The notes: generated from the letters alone by a model not told the origin. A stretch of 62,023 nt of DNA from Lautropia sp. (GCA_030523825.1 JAUNHU010000002.1:3657-65679), one strand, 5' to 3'. Shown: positions 33,567-43,944, counted from the first letter of the stretch. A program made the numbers and translations.

Positions 33567-36082
33567 CAGCCCGTTCCGGTCAGTGCAATGTTTTCCTGCT
33601 TGAAGGTCTTGTGGATCTTCACGCACAGGTCGCTGCGGATCGAGCCCACGCGGTCGGTGAAGGCCGTATAGGCATAGAGCTTGAACTCCATGGCCGACGC
33701 GCCGAAATTGCTGAATTGCGCCGTGGGCCTGGGTGTGGTCAGCACCTCCTTGTGCTCACCGGCAATGTCGGTCAGCAGCTTCATCACCTGCTCGGGGTCG
33801 CTGTCATAGCCCACACCCAGCACGATCTCGATGCGCCGTTGCGGCACCATCAGCGTCCAGTTCACCACCTGATTGGAAATCAGCAGCGAGTTGGGCACGA
33901 TCACGTCGGCACCGGCGCTGGTGCGCAGCGTGCTCGCACGGATGCCGATGCGCTGCACGCGCCCGCTCTGCCCGGAAAGATCCACCGAATCGCCCACCTT
34001 GATCGGGCGTGAGAACAGCACGATCAGGCCCGACACGAAGTTGTTGACGATGGTCTGCAAGCCGAAACCGACACCCACACCGATCGCGCTGGCGAAGATG
34101 GTGAAGCGGTCGAGGCTGATGCCGGTGGCTGCAATCGCCAGCAGCAGGCCGCCGATCAGCACCACGTAATTCAGCACGGTGGTGAAGGCGTAGGGAATGC
34201 CCCGCGGCAGCGAGATGCGCGTGAACACCTCCTGATCCAGCACGTAGCGCACCAGCTTCGACACCTGCGTGGCCGCAAACAGGATGAACAGGAAGCGCAG
34301 CACGTCGCCCAGTGAGATCGAGAGCTGGCCGATATGCAGTGGCGCGGAAAACACCGTGCCGATGGCGCCCGTCACCAGCGGCAGCAGCATCGTCTGGTTC
34401 AGCGTGTAGGCAATCCACAGCAGCACGAAGATGAAATTGATCAGCTTGCGGGTGCGGGTCTCGATCAGCAGGCCGTCGGCACGCACCATCTGCAGCTGGT
34501 TCAGCGGGCGCACATGCAGTGCCAGCCGCAGCAGGCTGATGCACACCATCGCACCGGTGAAAAGGATCAGGCCGCTGAACAGCGCCGTCAGCGTCGACTG
34601 GCTGACGAAGCGTCCCAGACGGGTGAAGCCGGCCAGATCGCAGAGCAGCGCGGCCGAGCAGCCGATCAGCATCGCCGTGATGATGCGGCCGGTGATCTGC
34701 AGCTTGCGCCCGGGTTCGGCCGGTTTCTGTTCCAGCGCCTCCACCGGCGGCAGACCGTCACTGGAAATGGGCTCGTCTTCTGCGGCAGCCTCGGCCACGG
34801 CCTTCACCGTCACCTGCTTGCGTCGCCATTGCAGCAACAGCAGCAGCGCAATCGTGCTGCCCATCTGCACCTGGAAGAAGATCCGCTCCAGCAGCGGATC
34901 GGGGCGGAACACTTCCGGCACCTGGTTGAAGGCATACATCACCAGCAGCCAGTAGAGGAAGGGCGCCACGTGATGATCGACCACCTGCCGCAGCAGCATC
35001 ACGGCCGACACCAGCGCGGCAATCGTCATCGCCAGCTGCATGCTGGCCGGCGGGAAGGGCAGCACGGTCCAGGCGACGCCGACCGTGCAGATCAACGCCA
35101 CCCAGAAGGGTACGGCCAGCAGCCAGCGGACCGAGGCCAGCCGCGGGGACTGCGCAATCTTGTTGTCGAAATGCGAGGCAAAGCGCTGAAGGAAGCCGAA
35201 CAGCACCAGCATGAACATGAACAGCCCCAGCAGCGTCAGCGGGCGTCCGTACAGATACTGCTTGATCGACTCGGCATCGTCCTGCAGGCGGGCCAGTCCC
35301 ACCGGCTGTTCCTCGTCACCCACGTCACTGCTGGTGGGGGCGCCATACAGCATCGGCGCATCCTGACTCAGCAGGGCGTCGATCGAGGCCGTCAGCCGGT
35401 TGCGCAGCAGGTTCAGATCCGAATTCACCGAGCCCAGCAGGTTGGTGCTCTGCGTCTGCAGCTCGAAGAGCGTGCTGCGTGCCTGGTTGGCACTCTGCCG
35501 GGTGGTCTCGATCTGCTGCAGCAGCTTGGTGATGCGGGTGCGGATGGTCTGCGGCGTCTGGCCGATTTCTTCCGAATCGCGGGTGGCCTCCCAGGTCTTC
35601 TGCATGCCGCCCAGCTTGTCGATATCGGCCTGCAGGCTTTCCGCCATCTGCGTCAGCGTGCGGTTCTGTGCCTCGACCTGGGCCTGAAGGGCGCGCCAGG
35701 CCGGTTCCAGATCGCGCATGCGGCGCTGGCTGAAGGACTGCATCGCTGCCCGGCTGCGGCGCCGCACATCGGCGCTTTCCGTGGACAGGTTCGACAGCGT
35801 GCGCCGGATCAGCGCGGCCTGCCCGCTGATCTGCAGCCGCGAACGAATCGTGGTGACGGCGTTTTCGTCCTGTTCGGCGCGGGCCACCACGCTGGTGGCC
35901 GGAATGGGCGCAGGGCCCTTGGGCTTTTCTTCCTGGGGCTTCTCGGCAGCAGGCGCAGGGGCGGGTGCGGCCGGGACGGTGGGAACGACGGTCTGCGCAG
36001 CCGCAGGTGTGGCAGAAAACCACAGGCCAAGGGCGAGCAGCAACGAGAGCAGGGAGACAGGACGTGTCCGTGATGACGACAT
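33566..36082 (-). CDS. MscS-type mechanosensitive channel (large, MscK/MscM-like)
   Basis: Inner-membrane tension-gated channel of 838 residues. A signal peptide ends near PAAAQT, followed by a periplasmic coiled-coil region rich in Gln, Arg and Glu (about 70-250). About ten transmembrane segments come next, then the conserved MscS pore and beta domain: SAIGVGVGFGLQTIVNNFVSG, PIKVGDSVDL and IVPNSLLISNQVVNWT. The C-terminal domain ends KIHKTFKQENIAL. Size and layout resemble MscK/YbiO-type channels rather than MscS itself. ATG 36082 gives the signal peptide; the longer frame adds only low-complexity residues. Confidence 0.9.
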   Translation of the reverse strand: MSSSRTRPVSLLSLLLALGLWFSATPAAAQTVVPTVPAAPAPAPAAEKPQEEKPKGPAPIPATSVVARAEQDENAVTTIRSRLQISGQAALIRRTLSNLSTESADVRRRSRAAMQSFSQRRMRDLEPAWRALQAQVEAQNRTLTQMAESLQADIDKLGGMQKTWEATRDSEEIGQTPQTIRTRITKLLQQIETTRQSANQARSTLFELQTQSTNLLGSVNSDLNLLRNRLTASIDALLSQDAPMLYGAPTSSDVGDEEQPVGLARLQDDAESIKQYLYGRPLTLLGLFMFMLVLFGFLQRFASHFDNKIAQSPRLASVRWLLAVPFWVALICTVGVAWTVLPFPPASMQLAMTIAALVSAVMLLRQVVDHHVAPFLYWLLVMYAFNQVPEVFRPDPLLERIFFQVQMGSTIALLLLLQWRRKQVTVKAVAEAAAEDEPISSDGLPPVEALEQKPAEPGRKLQITGRIITAMLIGCSAALLCDLAGFTRLGRFVSQSTLTALFSGLILFTGAMVCISLLRLALHVRPLNQLQMVRADGLLIETRTRKLINFIFVLLWIAYTLNQTMLLPLVTGAIGTVFSAPLHIGQLSISLGDVLRFLFILFAATQVSKLVRYVLDQEVFTRISLPRGIPYAFTTVLNYVVLIGGLLLAIAATGISLDRFTIFASAIGVGVGFGLQTIVNNFVSGLIVLFSRPIKVGDSVDLSGQSGRVQRIGIRASTLRTSAGADVIVPNSLLISNQVVNWTLMVPQRRIEIVLGVGYDSDPEQVMKLLTDIAGEHKEVLTTPRPTAQFSNFGASAMEFKLYAYTAFTDRVGSIRSDLCVKIHKTFKQENIALTGTG

Positions 36083-36330
36083 GGGGGCAGCGGAAAAAAG
36101 CGGGTTTCGGAACTGATCCCGCAGTTTACCGGCCCGCGCCCTGCGTGTTGCTGGGTGAGCGGGTTGTGCCCTATGGGAAAGCCCTGTGCAAGGAGCCTTG
36201 CGTGGTAGAAGCAGCCAACTGGAAGCTGCCCGAAAAAAGGGCAGACAAGGCACGCCAGCCGCATGGGCAGACAAGGCGCTCCGTGAGCCAGATGGCGCAG
36301 AACAGGGGGCAGAAATTGCGCGATGAACTC

Positions 36331-36372
36331 AAAAAAAAACCCCCAATGCCAAAAGGATAAGGGCATTGGGGG
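36331..36372 (-). terminator. Rho-independent terminator downstream of ahpF
   Basis: Minus-strand stem CCCCCAATGCC with GGCATTGGGGG (36340-36350 and 36362-36372), 11 pairs, 11-base loop, followed on the minus strand by nine T (36339-36331). It ends the ahpF transcript about 190 bases after its stop. The rest of 36083-36559 shows no gene. Confidence 0.88.
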
Positions 36373-36559
36373 TGTGATCCATGCGGATCACGAAGTGCAC
36401 TGGATGAAAGGCGGGCTCCCTCGGGCAGGCGGGGGATTGCCTGCAGAGATAACGGGTTACGCCTTTCTCCGGGTGTGCCGGCCACCACAGTGGTGAGCCG
36501 GCGGTTTGCAGGACATGGCGACGGATCACTCCGCACCATGCCCCGCAAGGGGTCTTGCA

Positions 36560-38128
36560 TCAGGCGCTGGGCGTCGAATGACGGATCAGGTGATCGAAGG
36601 CGGAGAGCGATGCCTTGGCTCCTTCACCAGCGGCGATGATGATCTGCTTGTAGGGTACGGTGGTGCAGTCGCCCGCCGCGAACACGCCCGTCATCGAGGT
36701 GTGGCAGCGTGCATCCACTTCGATCTCGCCGGTACGCGACAGGTCGATCGTGCCCTTCAGGAAGTCGGTGTTCGGCACCAGGCCGATCTGCACGAAGATG
36801 CCGGCCAGCTCGATTTCATGGACGGTGTCGGTGGCACGATCCTTGTAGACGATGCTGCTCACCTTGCCATTCGTGCCCTTGATTTCCGTGACCTGCACGT
36901 TCTTCAGGATGGTCACGTTGGGCAGGCTCTCCAGCTTGCGCTGCAGCACGGCGTCGGCGCGCAGCTCGGGCATGAACTCGAACAGCGTCACATGATCGAC
37001 GATGCCTGCCAGGTCGATGGCCGCTTCCACGCCCGAGTTGCCACCACCGATGACGGCGGTGCGCTTGCCCTTGAACAGCGGGCCGTCGCAGTGCGGGCAG
37101 TAGGCCACGCCCTGATTGCGGTATTCCTGCTCGCCGGGCACGCCCACGTTGCGCCAGCGCGCACCGGTGGCCAGCACCACGGTCTTGCTCTGCAGCGTGG
37201 CGCCGCTCGCCGTCTTCACGATCACCATGTCGGCGTTCTCGTCACGGCTGATCGACTCGACGCGCTGCAGGTTCATGATGTCGACATCGTAATGCCGCAC
37301 GTGCGCTTCCAGTGCGGCACCGAATTTCGGCCCTTCGGTTTCCAGCACCGAGATGTAGTTCTCGATGGCCATCGTATCCAGCACCTGACCGCCGAAGCGT
37401 TCGGCCACCACGCCCGTGCGGATGCCCTTGCGTGCGGCATACACCGCAGCAGCGGCGCCGGCCGGGCCACCGCCCACTACCAGCACGTCGAAGGGAGCCT
37501 TGTCGGAAATCTTCGCGGCAGCGCGCGCATCGGCGTTCTTGTCCAGCTTGGCCAGAATCTCCTCGGCGCTGGAGCGGCCCTGGAAGAAGACCTCGCCATT
37601 CAGGAACACGGTGGGCACGGCCATGATGCCGCGCTTCTCGACCTCGTCCTGGAACAGCGCGCCGTCGATGGTCTGCACGCGGATCTTCGGATTGATGACC
37701 GACATCGAGTTCAGCGACTGCACCACGTCCGGGCAGTTCTGGCACGACAGCGACATGTAGACCTCGAAGTCGTAGTCGCCATCCAGCTCGGCCGTCTGCT
37801 TGATGGTGTCGGCATCCAGCTTGATGGTGTGGCCGCCCACGTGCAGCAGCGCCAGCACCAGCGAGGTGAACTCGTGGCCCAGCGGAATGGCGGCAAAGCG
37901 CACGCCAATATTGGTGCCGGTGCGGTTGATGGCAAAGGAGGGCTTGCGCACGCTGGCGGCCGGGTCTTCGCGCAGCGACACCTTGTCGGACAGACCGGCG
38001 ATGTCGGCGAGCAGCTCGTGCATCTCCTTCGCTTTGGCGCTGTCATCCAGCGTGGCAACCAGTTCGATGGGGTGCTTCAGATAACCCAGATAGGTCTGAA
38101 GCTGGGCTTTCATGTCGGAATCAAGCAT
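36560..38128 (-). CDS. ahpF: Alkyl hydroperoxide reductase subunit F
   Basis: FAD-dependent NADH:disulfide reductase that recycles AhpC, 522 residues, normal length. The N-terminal double thioredoxin fold carries the redox pair SCQNCPDV; the FAD motif is [14 protein letters not shown]; the thioredoxin-reductase-like active site is YCPHCDGP; the NADH motif is [13 protein letters not shown]; and [15 protein letters not shown] closes the FAD site. It lies downstream of ahpC on the same strand, but 541 bases of non-coding DNA intervene. Confidence 0.97.
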   Translation of the reverse strand: MLDSDMKAQLQTYLGYLKHPIELVATLDDSAKAKEMHELLADIAGLSDKVSLREDPAASVRKPSFAINRTGTNIGVRFAAIPLGHEFTSLVLALLHVGGHTIKLDADTIKQTAELDGDYDFEVYMSLSCQNCPDVVQSLNSMSVINPKIRVQTIDGALFQDEVEKRGIMAVPTVFLNGEVFFQGRSSAEEILAKLDKNADARAAAKISDKAPFDVLVVGGGPAGAAAAVYAARKGIRTGVVAERFGGQVLDTMAIENYISVLETEGPKFGAALEAHVRHYDVDIMNLQRVESISRDENADMVIVKTASGATLQSKTVVLATGARWRNVGVPGEQEYRNQGVAYCPHCDGPLFKGKRTAVIGGGNSGVEAAIDLAGIVDHVTLFEFMPELRADAVLQRKLESLPNVTILKNVQVTEIKGTNGKVSSIVYKDRATDTVHEIELAGIFVQIGLVPNTDFLKGTIDLSRTGEIEVDARCHTSMTGVFAAGDCTTVPYKQIIIAAGEGAKASLSAFDHLIRHSTPSA

Positions 38129-38669
38129 GGGTCGATCGTTTCACGAGAGAAGGGAGAGACTGCGGCGCCAGGGCCGTGCCGGACAGGCAGCGTGGCGAGC
38201 AGAAAAATGGCGGGGCTTGCGGCGTTCCGGGCCTGCCGGAGAGACATCGGCTGAAGGCACTTCCCGTGCTGGCCGGGCGCTCGGGTCGGGCAAACCGTGG
38301 CCCGATGAGAGGAGGCGGCACGGCCGAATGCCGGCTACGGGTTTGCCATGCGCCGGCGGGGCAATCCCGATTCACCAGACAGGTGGCACGCGCCTGCGTG
38401 AATGCCTGCCGGCATGACGAGGAGCACGGGGGCACCTGTTTCGTGAATCGGCACTGCGGGAACAGTTCGGGTGCGGAGGAAAACCGGGCACCACGGAAAC
38501 GACGGGGAGGACAGAACAACGGATACCGCGCGGCAGTGCCGCAATGGGCCTGGCTGGCGGAATCATTGTCTGTGTCCTGCCCATGCGGTCTGTGAGGCAC
38601 GGCGGGCGGGACACAGGCCCGGCACGGGCGCCTTTCCGGAGAAAGGCTGTCGTGCCGGTCCGTCGGAGA
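38129..38669. other. 541-base ahpC-ahpF spacer
   Basis: No gene is seen. GC-rich with several small inverted repeats; the clear structure is the ahpC 3' hairpin at 38619-38658. An ahpF promoter is not obvious, so ahpF may be read through from ahpC. Confidence 0.4.
38619..38658 (-). terminator. Strong hairpin immediately after ahpC
   Basis: CCGGCACG (38619-38626) pairs with CGTGCCGG (38651-38658), and GCCTTTC (38630-38636) with GAAAGGC (38641-38647) around a CGGA tetraloop, with a 3x3 internal loop. It starts 12 bases after the ahpC stop. There is no T-run on the minus strand, so it may protect the 3' end or slow polymerase rather than terminate. Confidence 0.55.
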
Positions 38670-39233
38670 TCAGATCTTGCCGACCAGATCCAGCGAGGGC
38701 TTCAGCGTTTCGGCGCCTTCCTTCCACTTGGCGGGGCAGACTTCGCCCGGGTGGTTGTAGACGTACTGGGCGGCCTTCACCTTGCGCAGCAGCTCGCCGG
38801 CGTCACGGCCGATGCCGTTGTCATGGATTTCGCACAGCACGATCTTGCCTTCCGGGTTGATGAGGAAGGTGCCACGCAGGGCCAGACCTTCTTCCTCGAT
38901 CAGCACGTCGAAGTTGCGGGCCAGGGCAGCGGTCGGGTCGCCCAGCATCGGGTACTGCACCTTCTTGATGGCGTCGGAAGTGTCGTGCCATGCCTTGTGG
39001 GCAAAGTGCGTGTCGGTGGACACCGAGTAGATCTCGACGCCCAGTTTCTTGAATTCTTCGTAGCGGTCGGCCAGGTCTTCCAGCTCGGTCGGGCAGACGA
39101 AGGTGAAGTCGGCCGGGTAGAACACGATGGCATTCCACTTGCCTTTCAGCGTCTGCTCGGTCACTTCGAAGAACTTGCCGTTCTGGAAGGCCTGGGCCTT
39201 GAAGGGCTTGATTTCGGTATTGATCAAGGACAT
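38670..39233 (-). CDS. ahpC: Alkyl hydroperoxide reductase subunit C (peroxiredoxin)
   Basis: Typical 2-Cys peroxiredoxin that reduces peroxides, 187 residues. The peroxidatic Cys is in DFTFVCPTE (about residue 47), the resolving Cys in GEVCPAKW (about 166). [11 protein letters not shown] and the C-terminal YF-like segment region fit the family. A candidate OxyR half site lies 112-126 bases upstream. Confidence 0.97.
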   Translation of the reverse strand: MSLINTEIKPFKAQAFQNGKFFEVTEQTLKGKWNAIVFYPADFTFVCPTELEDLADRYEEFKKLGVEIYSVSTDTHFAHKAWHDTSDAIKKVQYPMLGDPTAALARNFDVLIEEEGLALRGTFLINPEGKIVLCEIHDNGIGRDAGELLRKVKAAQYVYNHPGEVCPAKWKEGAETLKPSLDLVGKI

Positions 39234-39344
39234 GCTTTTCTCTCCTGATGAAATTCTGGGTGGGGAGGGGGTGTCAACCCTGCATTGTGCCCGATCATCG
39301 GGGATAAGGAGTGCCGGGTAAAGTCGAATTCATTGATGGCTGCC

Positions 39345-39359
39345 ATAGACAACAACTAT
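39345..39359 (-). promoter_or_regulatory. OxyR-like half site upstream of ahpC
   Basis: ATAG-N7-CTAT (ATAGACAACAACTAT) fits the ATAG-N7-CTAT half of the OxyR consensus; the second half to the right is poor. Minus-strand TTGTTG at the same place may be the ahpC -35 box. The 39234-39653 interval shows no other gene or site that I recognise. Confidence 0.45.
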
Positions 39360-39653
39360 TTGTCTCCTTATGGATTTCCCCGATCCGGAGGCCGGTGCAT
39401 GGGAGGAAAATGAACAAATCCCGTTAACGTGGCCTGATGGTGCATGAAAAGGCGGCAAGTTCGGTTAAAACCGCCGATGCTGGCCTTGTGTGGCCTGATT
39501 CTCGATACGAGTTTCTTTTTGTCAGAACAGTGTGTTTGTCAGGTATTTTGACACCGAAGCACTCGTTCATAGTAGGCTGTGAGGGTCGTCCTGCAGGAAG
39601 CGGGCGGCGCATCAAATCAAGCATCAAGTAAAGCCAAAGACAGGAGGCGTTCC

Positions 39654-39959
39654 ATGCAAGTACGTACTTTCACTGCCGGTTTGGTTGCTGTTGCGGGTCT
39701 GGCCGTTGCCGGGCTTGCGCACGCTGTGGATGAGGATGTGGTCAATCTGGGCAAGGCCAAGGTTTCGCTGACCGAAGCCATCGCTGCTGCCGAGAAGCAT
39801 CATGCCGGCAGCAAGGCCGCACGTGCCGAGGTCGAGGTCAAGGATGGCAAGGTGGTGTTCGACATCGAAGTGGTCACCGATGACAAGAAGGTCTTCGACG
39901 TGATGGTGGATGCAGCTGACGGCAAGGTGCTTGGCAGCAAGGAAGACACCGACGGCTGA
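39654..39959 (+). CDS. Small periplasmic PepSY domain protein
   Basis: 101 residues. A signal peptide ends at GLAHA (about residue 23); the remainder is a single PepSY-like domain (SLTEAIAAAEKHHAGSKAARAEVEVKDGKVVFDIEV). PepSY domains often inhibit proteases or sense ligands in the envelope; no specific role is claimed. The AGGAGG ribosome site at 39642-39647 fixes ATG 39654. Monocistronic, with its own terminator. Confidence 0.85.
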   Translation: MQVRTFTAGLVAVAGLAVAGLAHAVDEDVVNLGKAKVSLTEAIAAAEKHHAGSKAARAEVEVKDGKVVFDIEVVTDDKKVFDVMVDAADGKVLGSKEDTDG

Positions 39960-39992
39960 TAGCTGTTCCGTTCTCTCAGGGCTTTCCCTGCG

Positions 39993-40024
39993 TGGGCCAC
40001 GCCATCCGGTGCTGGCCCATTTTT
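39993..40024 (+). terminator. Terminator of the PepSY gene
   Basis: TGGGCCA (39993-39999) pairs with TGGCCCA (40013-40019) around a 13-base loop, followed by five T. It ends just before the leuA leader promoter. Confidence 0.7.
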
Positions 40025-40025
40025 G

Positions 40026-40034
40026 TGTTAAATT
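40026..40034 (+). promoter_or_regulatory. Extended -10 promoter for the leuA leader
   Basis: TG (40026-40027), one base, then TAAATT (40029-40034) makes an extended -10 box; no -35 is evident. Start is predicted near 40041, only a base or two before the leader peptide ATG. Confidence 0.4.
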
Positions 40035-40042
40035 CGTTCGCC

Positions 40043-40108
40043 ATGAACAAGCGTGCTGAACTGCTTCTGTCGCTACTGCCATTCGTTCCCAGCGGGCGAA
40101 GGGTTTGA
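40043..40108 (+). CDS. leuL: leuA leader peptide
   Basis: A 21-codon frame with five Leu among codons 7-12 (CTG CTT CTG TCG CTA CTG), including the uncommon CTA codon. It lies 286 bases upstream of leuA and is followed by a terminator hairpin. This is the arrangement of leucine attenuation: ribosome stalling at the Leu codons would change folding of the RNA downstream. No ribosome binding site precedes the ATG; with the predicted start site the mRNA would be leaderless. Confidence 0.7.
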   Translation: MNKRAELLLSLLPFVPSGRRV

Positions 40109-40140
40109 CGCGAGCGCTCAACGCGAATCTGTTCTACCTC

Positions 40141-40179
40141 ACGGCCCGTCTGTTGCAAGCAGCGGGCCGTTTGTTTTTT
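40141..40179 (+). terminator. Attenuator terminator before leuA
   Basis: ACGGCCCG (40141-40148) pairs with CGGGCCGT (40163-40170), followed by TTGTTTTTT. An alternative pairing of GCCCG (40144-40148) with CGGGC (40093-40097), located at the end of the leader peptide, could act as antiterminator. Confidence 0.75.
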
Positions 40180-40394
40180 CTGATTCGTCCCGCTGGTGGT
40201 GACAGCACGGGGCGGGCCTGTGGCCACCGGCCGGGACGACACCCGCCGGACGCCCCAGATGCCGTACCCGGAGTGCTCCCGGAGGCGCGGTTTCCGCGCG
40301 TCAGGACATTTTCCGTATGGCAGGGCTGGGCCACGGGCATGCAGTGTCTTCACGCGCCGTGCCTTTTCATCACCAGCCAGTCAAGGTCATCACC

Positions 40395-42086
40395 ATGTTG
40401 CAACATCCCGCTTCCAAATACCGTGCCTTTGCCCCAGTCGGTCTCAAGGACCGCACCTGGCCCGATGCCGTGCTCAACAAGGCCCCCATCTGGCTGAGCA
40501 CCGATCTGCGCGATGGCAACCAGGCGCTCATCGAGCCGATGGACATCGAACGCAAGCTGGAAATGTTCCAGACGCTGGTGCGCATCGGCTTCAAGGAAAT
40601 CGAGGTGGGCTTTCCGTCGGCCTCGCAGATCGAGTTCGACTTCGTCCGTCGTCTCATTGAGCAGAACCTCATCCCCGACGATGTCAGCATCCAGGTGCTC
40701 ACCCAGGCGCGCGAGCACCTCATCCGCCGCACCTTCGAGTCGCTGCAGGGGGCGAAGAAGGCCATCGTCCACGTCTACAACGCCTGTGCGCCTGTCATGC
40801 GCAAGGTGGTGCTGGGGCTGGATGAGGATGGCATCGTCGACCTCGCCGTCACGCAGACGAAACTGGTGAAGGAGCTGGCCGCCGCTCACCCCGACACCCA
40901 GTGGGTCTTCGAGTATTCGCCCGAGATGTTCTCCGGCACCGAGCTTGCGTTCTCCAAGCGGGTGGTAGACGCCGTGGTCGATGCCTGGGGCGCCACGCCC
41001 GACAACAAGTGCATCATCAACCTGCCGGCCACCGTCGAGCATTCCACGCCCAACATCTTTGCCGACATGGTCGAGTGGATGCACCGCAATCTGGCAAAGC
41101 GCGACAGCATCATCATGTCCATCCACCCGCACAACGACCGGGGCACGGGCATTGCCGCCGCCGAGTTCGCGCTGATGGCCGGTGCCGACCGTCTCGAAGG
41201 CTGCCTGTTCGGCAATGGCGAGCGCACCGGCAACTGTGATCTGGTCAACGTGGCGCTCAACCTCTATACCCAGGGCGTCGAACCGGGGCTCGACTTCTCC
41301 GATATCGACGAGATCCGCCGGGTCGTCGAGCACTGCAACCAGATGGCGGTCCACCCCCGTCACCCCTATGTGGGCGATCTGGTCTACACCTCCTTCTCCG
41401 GCTCGCACCAGGACGCCATCAAGAAGGCGTTCTCGGCCCGCAAGGAAGAGGACATCTGGGACATGCCCTACCTGCCCATCGACCCGAAGGATCTGGGCCG
41501 CAGCTACGAGGCCGTCATTCGCGTCAACAGTCAGTCGGGCAAGGGCGGCATGGCCTATCTGCTTGAAAACGGCTACGGGCTGGAGCTTCCGCGTCGCCTG
41601 CAGATCGAGTTCAGCCAGATCGTGCAGCGCGAGATGGACGAGCAGGGCAAGGAGCTGCTCGCCAGCGACCTGTGGCGCATCTTCCGCGACGAATACCAGC
41701 TCGACCGCGTCGCCTCGCCCAAGCAGCGCGCGCTGTCCGAGTCGGATGGCGACGGCCGCACCAGCGTTTCGCTGAAGGCCGAAATCACCCTGAATGGCCA
41801 GAAGGTGGCCATCGAAGGGCAGGGCACCGGCCCGGTCGATGCCTTCGTCTCCGGCATCAACGCCACCGGCCTGCGCAAGGTGCGCGTCATGGACTACCGC
41901 GAGCATGCCATCGGTTCGGGCGCCAATGCTCAGGCGGTTGCGTATCTTGAACTGCGCATCGACGAGCACCAGACGCTCTTTGGCGTGGGCATGGATGCCG
42001 ACATCCTCACCGCCTCGCTGAAGGGCATCCTGTCGGGCCTGGCCCGCATGGATGCGATCGAGGCACGCACCGCCAGGTCGGCCTGA
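40395..42086 (+). CDS. leuA: 2-isopropylmalate synthase (long LeuA type)
   Basis: Condenses acetyl-CoA with 2-ketoisovalerate, the first committed step of leucine synthesis. 563 residues, the long type also found in actinobacteria. The catalytic barrel has [16 protein letters not shown] near the start and the metal-binding [21 protein letters not shown] is the other hallmark. The C-terminal regulatory domain (about 440-563, [26 protein letters not shown]) binds leucine for feedback control. ATG 40395 matches the family start ([12 protein letters not shown]). Also controlled by the leader/attenuator upstream. Confidence 0.97.
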   Translation: MLQHPASKYRAFAPVGLKDRTWPDAVLNKAPIWLSTDLRDGNQALIEPMDIERKLEMFQTLVRIGFKEIEVGFPSASQIEFDFVRRLIEQNLIPDDVSIQVLTQAREHLIRRTFESLQGAKKAIVHVYNACAPVMRKVVLGLDEDGIVDLAVTQTKLVKELAAAHPDTQWVFEYSPEMFSGTELAFSKRVVDAVVDAWGATPDNKCIINLPATVEHSTPNIFADMVEWMHRNLAKRDSIIMSIHPHNDRGTGIAAAEFALMAGADRLEGCLFGNGERTGNCDLVNVALNLYTQGVEPGLDFSDIDEIRRVVEHCNQMAVHPRHPYVGDLVYTSFSGSHQDAIKKAFSARKEEDIWDMPYLPIDPKDLGRSYEAVIRVNSQSGKGGMAYLLENGYGLELPRRLQIEFSQIVQREMDEQGKELLASDLWRIFRDEYQLDRVASPKQRALSESDGDGRTSVSLKAEITLNGQKVAIEGQGTGPVDAFVSGINATGLRKVRVMDYREHAIGSGANAQAVAYLELRIDEHQTLFGVGMDADILTASLKGILSGLARMDAIEARTARSA

Positions 42087-42158
42087 TCTGCCGTCAGCCC
42101 CCGAAAATCGCCTGTAGCCGATGAACGGTCGATTCGGCCGTGCAAACCGTGCAGTCGG

Positions 42159-42188
42159 TTGGCATCCGTTTTGCGGCAGGCGTATTAT
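42159..42188 (+). promoter_or_regulatory. Candidate glpTD promoter
   Basis: TTGGCA (42159-42164), 18-base spacer, TATTAT (42183-42188). Predicted start near 42195 leaves a leader of about 290 bases that carries the GTTCAGGG repeats. Confidence 0.6.
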
Positions 42189-42304
42189 TCCTCTCAAGAA
42201 TGCCCCGGTGTACGGCGGTGAATCATTGCGGCCGGCCCGGGGGTGCCTACGGGAAATTCTGAAGGGGCCGCAGATCCTCACGCTGTCACGAGGTCCTCGG
42301 TATT

Positions 42305-42468
42305 GTTCAGGGCGTCCCTCAACCTTGTGGGAGTCCCTGAACGAACCGATACCGATGCCTCACGCATGAGAGGATCTCCGAACGAGGTTCAGGCACGGCA
42401 CCGGCAGCAACGGCTGCCGCAGTCCGTCAGGTTCAGGGGTTCAGGGGCGGGTGTCGCTTGGTTCAGGG
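42305..42468 (+). repeat. Cluster of GTTCAGGG octamers in the glpT leader
   Basis: GTTCAGGG occurs at 42305-42312, 42431-42438, 42439-42446 and 42461-42468, with GTTCAGGC at 42387-42394 and the inverse CCCTGAAC at 42335-42342. The first copy and the inverted copy form a hairpin with inner TCCC/GGGA pairs. The last copy is 20 bases before the glpT start, near its ribosome site. Function unknown; a repressor site or RNA control are possible. Confidence 0.6.
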
Positions 42469-42487
42469 ACTTCCTGGAGCGATATCC

Positions 42488-43933
42488 GTGATTGGAATCT
42501 TCAAGCCGGCAGCGCACAAACCCCTGCTGCCCGACGATCAGATCGACCCCACCTACCGGCGTCTGCGCTGGCAGGTCTTTGCAGGCATCTTCTTCGGCTA
42601 CGCCGCCTATTACTTCGTGCGCGGCAACTTCGACCTGGCCCAGAAGGGCCTGATCGACGCAGGCATCTTCAACAAGGCTGAACTGGGCACCATCGGTGCG
42701 GCTGCGGGTCTGTCCTACGGCCTGTCCAAGTTTCTCATGGCCGCCATCTCCGACCGTGCCAACCCGAAGGTGTTCCTGCCCACGGGTCTGCTGCTGTCGG
42801 GCCTGTGCATGACGCTGATGGGCACGATGCCCTGGGCCACCTCGGGTGTTGCCATCGCCTTCTGCATGATCTTCATCAACGCCTGGTTCCAGGGCATGGG
42901 CTGGCCGCCGAGCGGCAAGAGCATGGTGCACTGGTGGTCCAAGAGCGAGCGCGGTGAAATCGTCTCGGTCTGGAACACGGCGCACAACCTGGGCGGCATG
43001 GTGCCGGGCGCGATGGTGCTGCTGGCCGGCTACGTGTTCTATCAGACGCACGGCGTGGAAGCCACCAACAAGGACATCTGGCAGCAGGCACTCTACTACC
43101 CCGGCATCGCCGCGATGATCGCCGCCGTGCCCATCTTCTTCCTGATGAAGGACACCCCGCAGTCCTGCGGTCTGCCGCCCATCGAGAAATGGAAGAACGA
43201 CTATCCCGATGACTACAACGAGGCCACTGCCGAGAAGGAACTGACCACGAAGGAGATCTTCTTCACCTACGTGTTCAAGAATCGCCTCCTCTGGTACATC
43301 GCCATCGCCAACATCTTCGTCTACCTCATCCGCTACGGCGTGCTGAAGTGGTCGCCGGTGTATCTGGCCGAAATCAAGCATTTCGACTTCAAGGGCACCG
43401 CCTGGGCCTACACCATCTATGAGCTGGCTGCCATTCCGGGCACGCTGCTCTGCGGCTGGGTGTCCGACAAGATCTTCAAGGGCAAGCGCGGTCTCACCGG
43501 CTTCGTCTTCATGATCCTCACCACGGCGGCCGTGGTGGCGCTGTGGCTCAATCCGGCCACCCCCACCGAGGAACTCGCCAGCTACAGTGTCTGGTATCAG
43601 AACCCCTACCAGCTCACCGACTTCCTGCTGATGACCACCGTGGGCTTCCTCATCTACGGCCCGGTCATGCTCATCGGCCTGCACGCGCTGGAGCTTGCAC
43701 CCAAGAAAGCCGCAGGTACTGCCGCAGGTTTTACCGGGCTCTTTGGTTATCTTGGTGGTACCGTGTCTGCGTCGGCCGTGGTGGGCTGGGCGGCAGAACA
43801 CTACGGCTGGGATGGTGGCTTCTACGTGATGATCGCGGGTGGCTGCCTGGCCGTGGTGCTGATGTTCATCACCATGATCGAGGAAGGACGCCACAAGGCG
43901 AAGATTCCGCCTTCCGAGCGCCTGGGTAACTGA
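42488..43933 (+). CDS. glpT: Glycerol-3-phosphate transporter GlpT
   Basis: Inner-membrane antiporter taking up glycerol-3-phosphate in exchange for phosphate; 481 residues, 12 predicted spans (major facilitator family). Family signatures include [11 protein letters not shown] near the start, [34 protein letters not shown] and [17 protein letters not shown] at 42488 was chosen because it aligns with the short GlpT N-terminus and has GGAG about nine bases before it. Eleven bases separate it from glpD, so the two form an operon. Confidence 0.95.
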   Translation: MIGIFKPAAHKPLLPDDQIDPTYRRLRWQVFAGIFFGYAAYYFVRGNFDLAQKGLIDAGIFNKAELGTIGAAAGLSYGLSKFLMAAISDRANPKVFLPTGLLLSGLCMTLMGTMPWATSGVAIAFCMIFINAWFQGMGWPPSGKSMVHWWSKSERGEIVSVWNTAHNLGGMVPGAMVLLAGYVFYQTHGVEATNKDIWQQALYYPGIAAMIAAVPIFFLMKDTPQSCGLPPIEKWKNDYPDDYNEATAEKELTTKEIFFTYVFKNRLLWYIAIANIFVYLIRYGVLKWSPVYLAEIKHFDFKGTAWAYTIYELAAIPGTLLCGWVSDKIFKGKRGLTGFVFMILTTAAVVALWLNPATPTEELASYSVWYQNPYQLTDFLLMTTVGFLIYGPVMLIGLHALELAPKKAAGTAAGFTGLFGYLGGTVSASAVVGWAAEHYGWDGGFYVMIAGGCLAVVLMFITMIEEGRHKAKIPPSERLGN

Positions 43934-43944
43934 GGAAAACAAAA

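Noticed and set aside
40350..42281. Minus-strand frame of 643 codons opposite leuA
   Set aside because: Shadow of leuA; LeuA motifs on the plus strand are complete.
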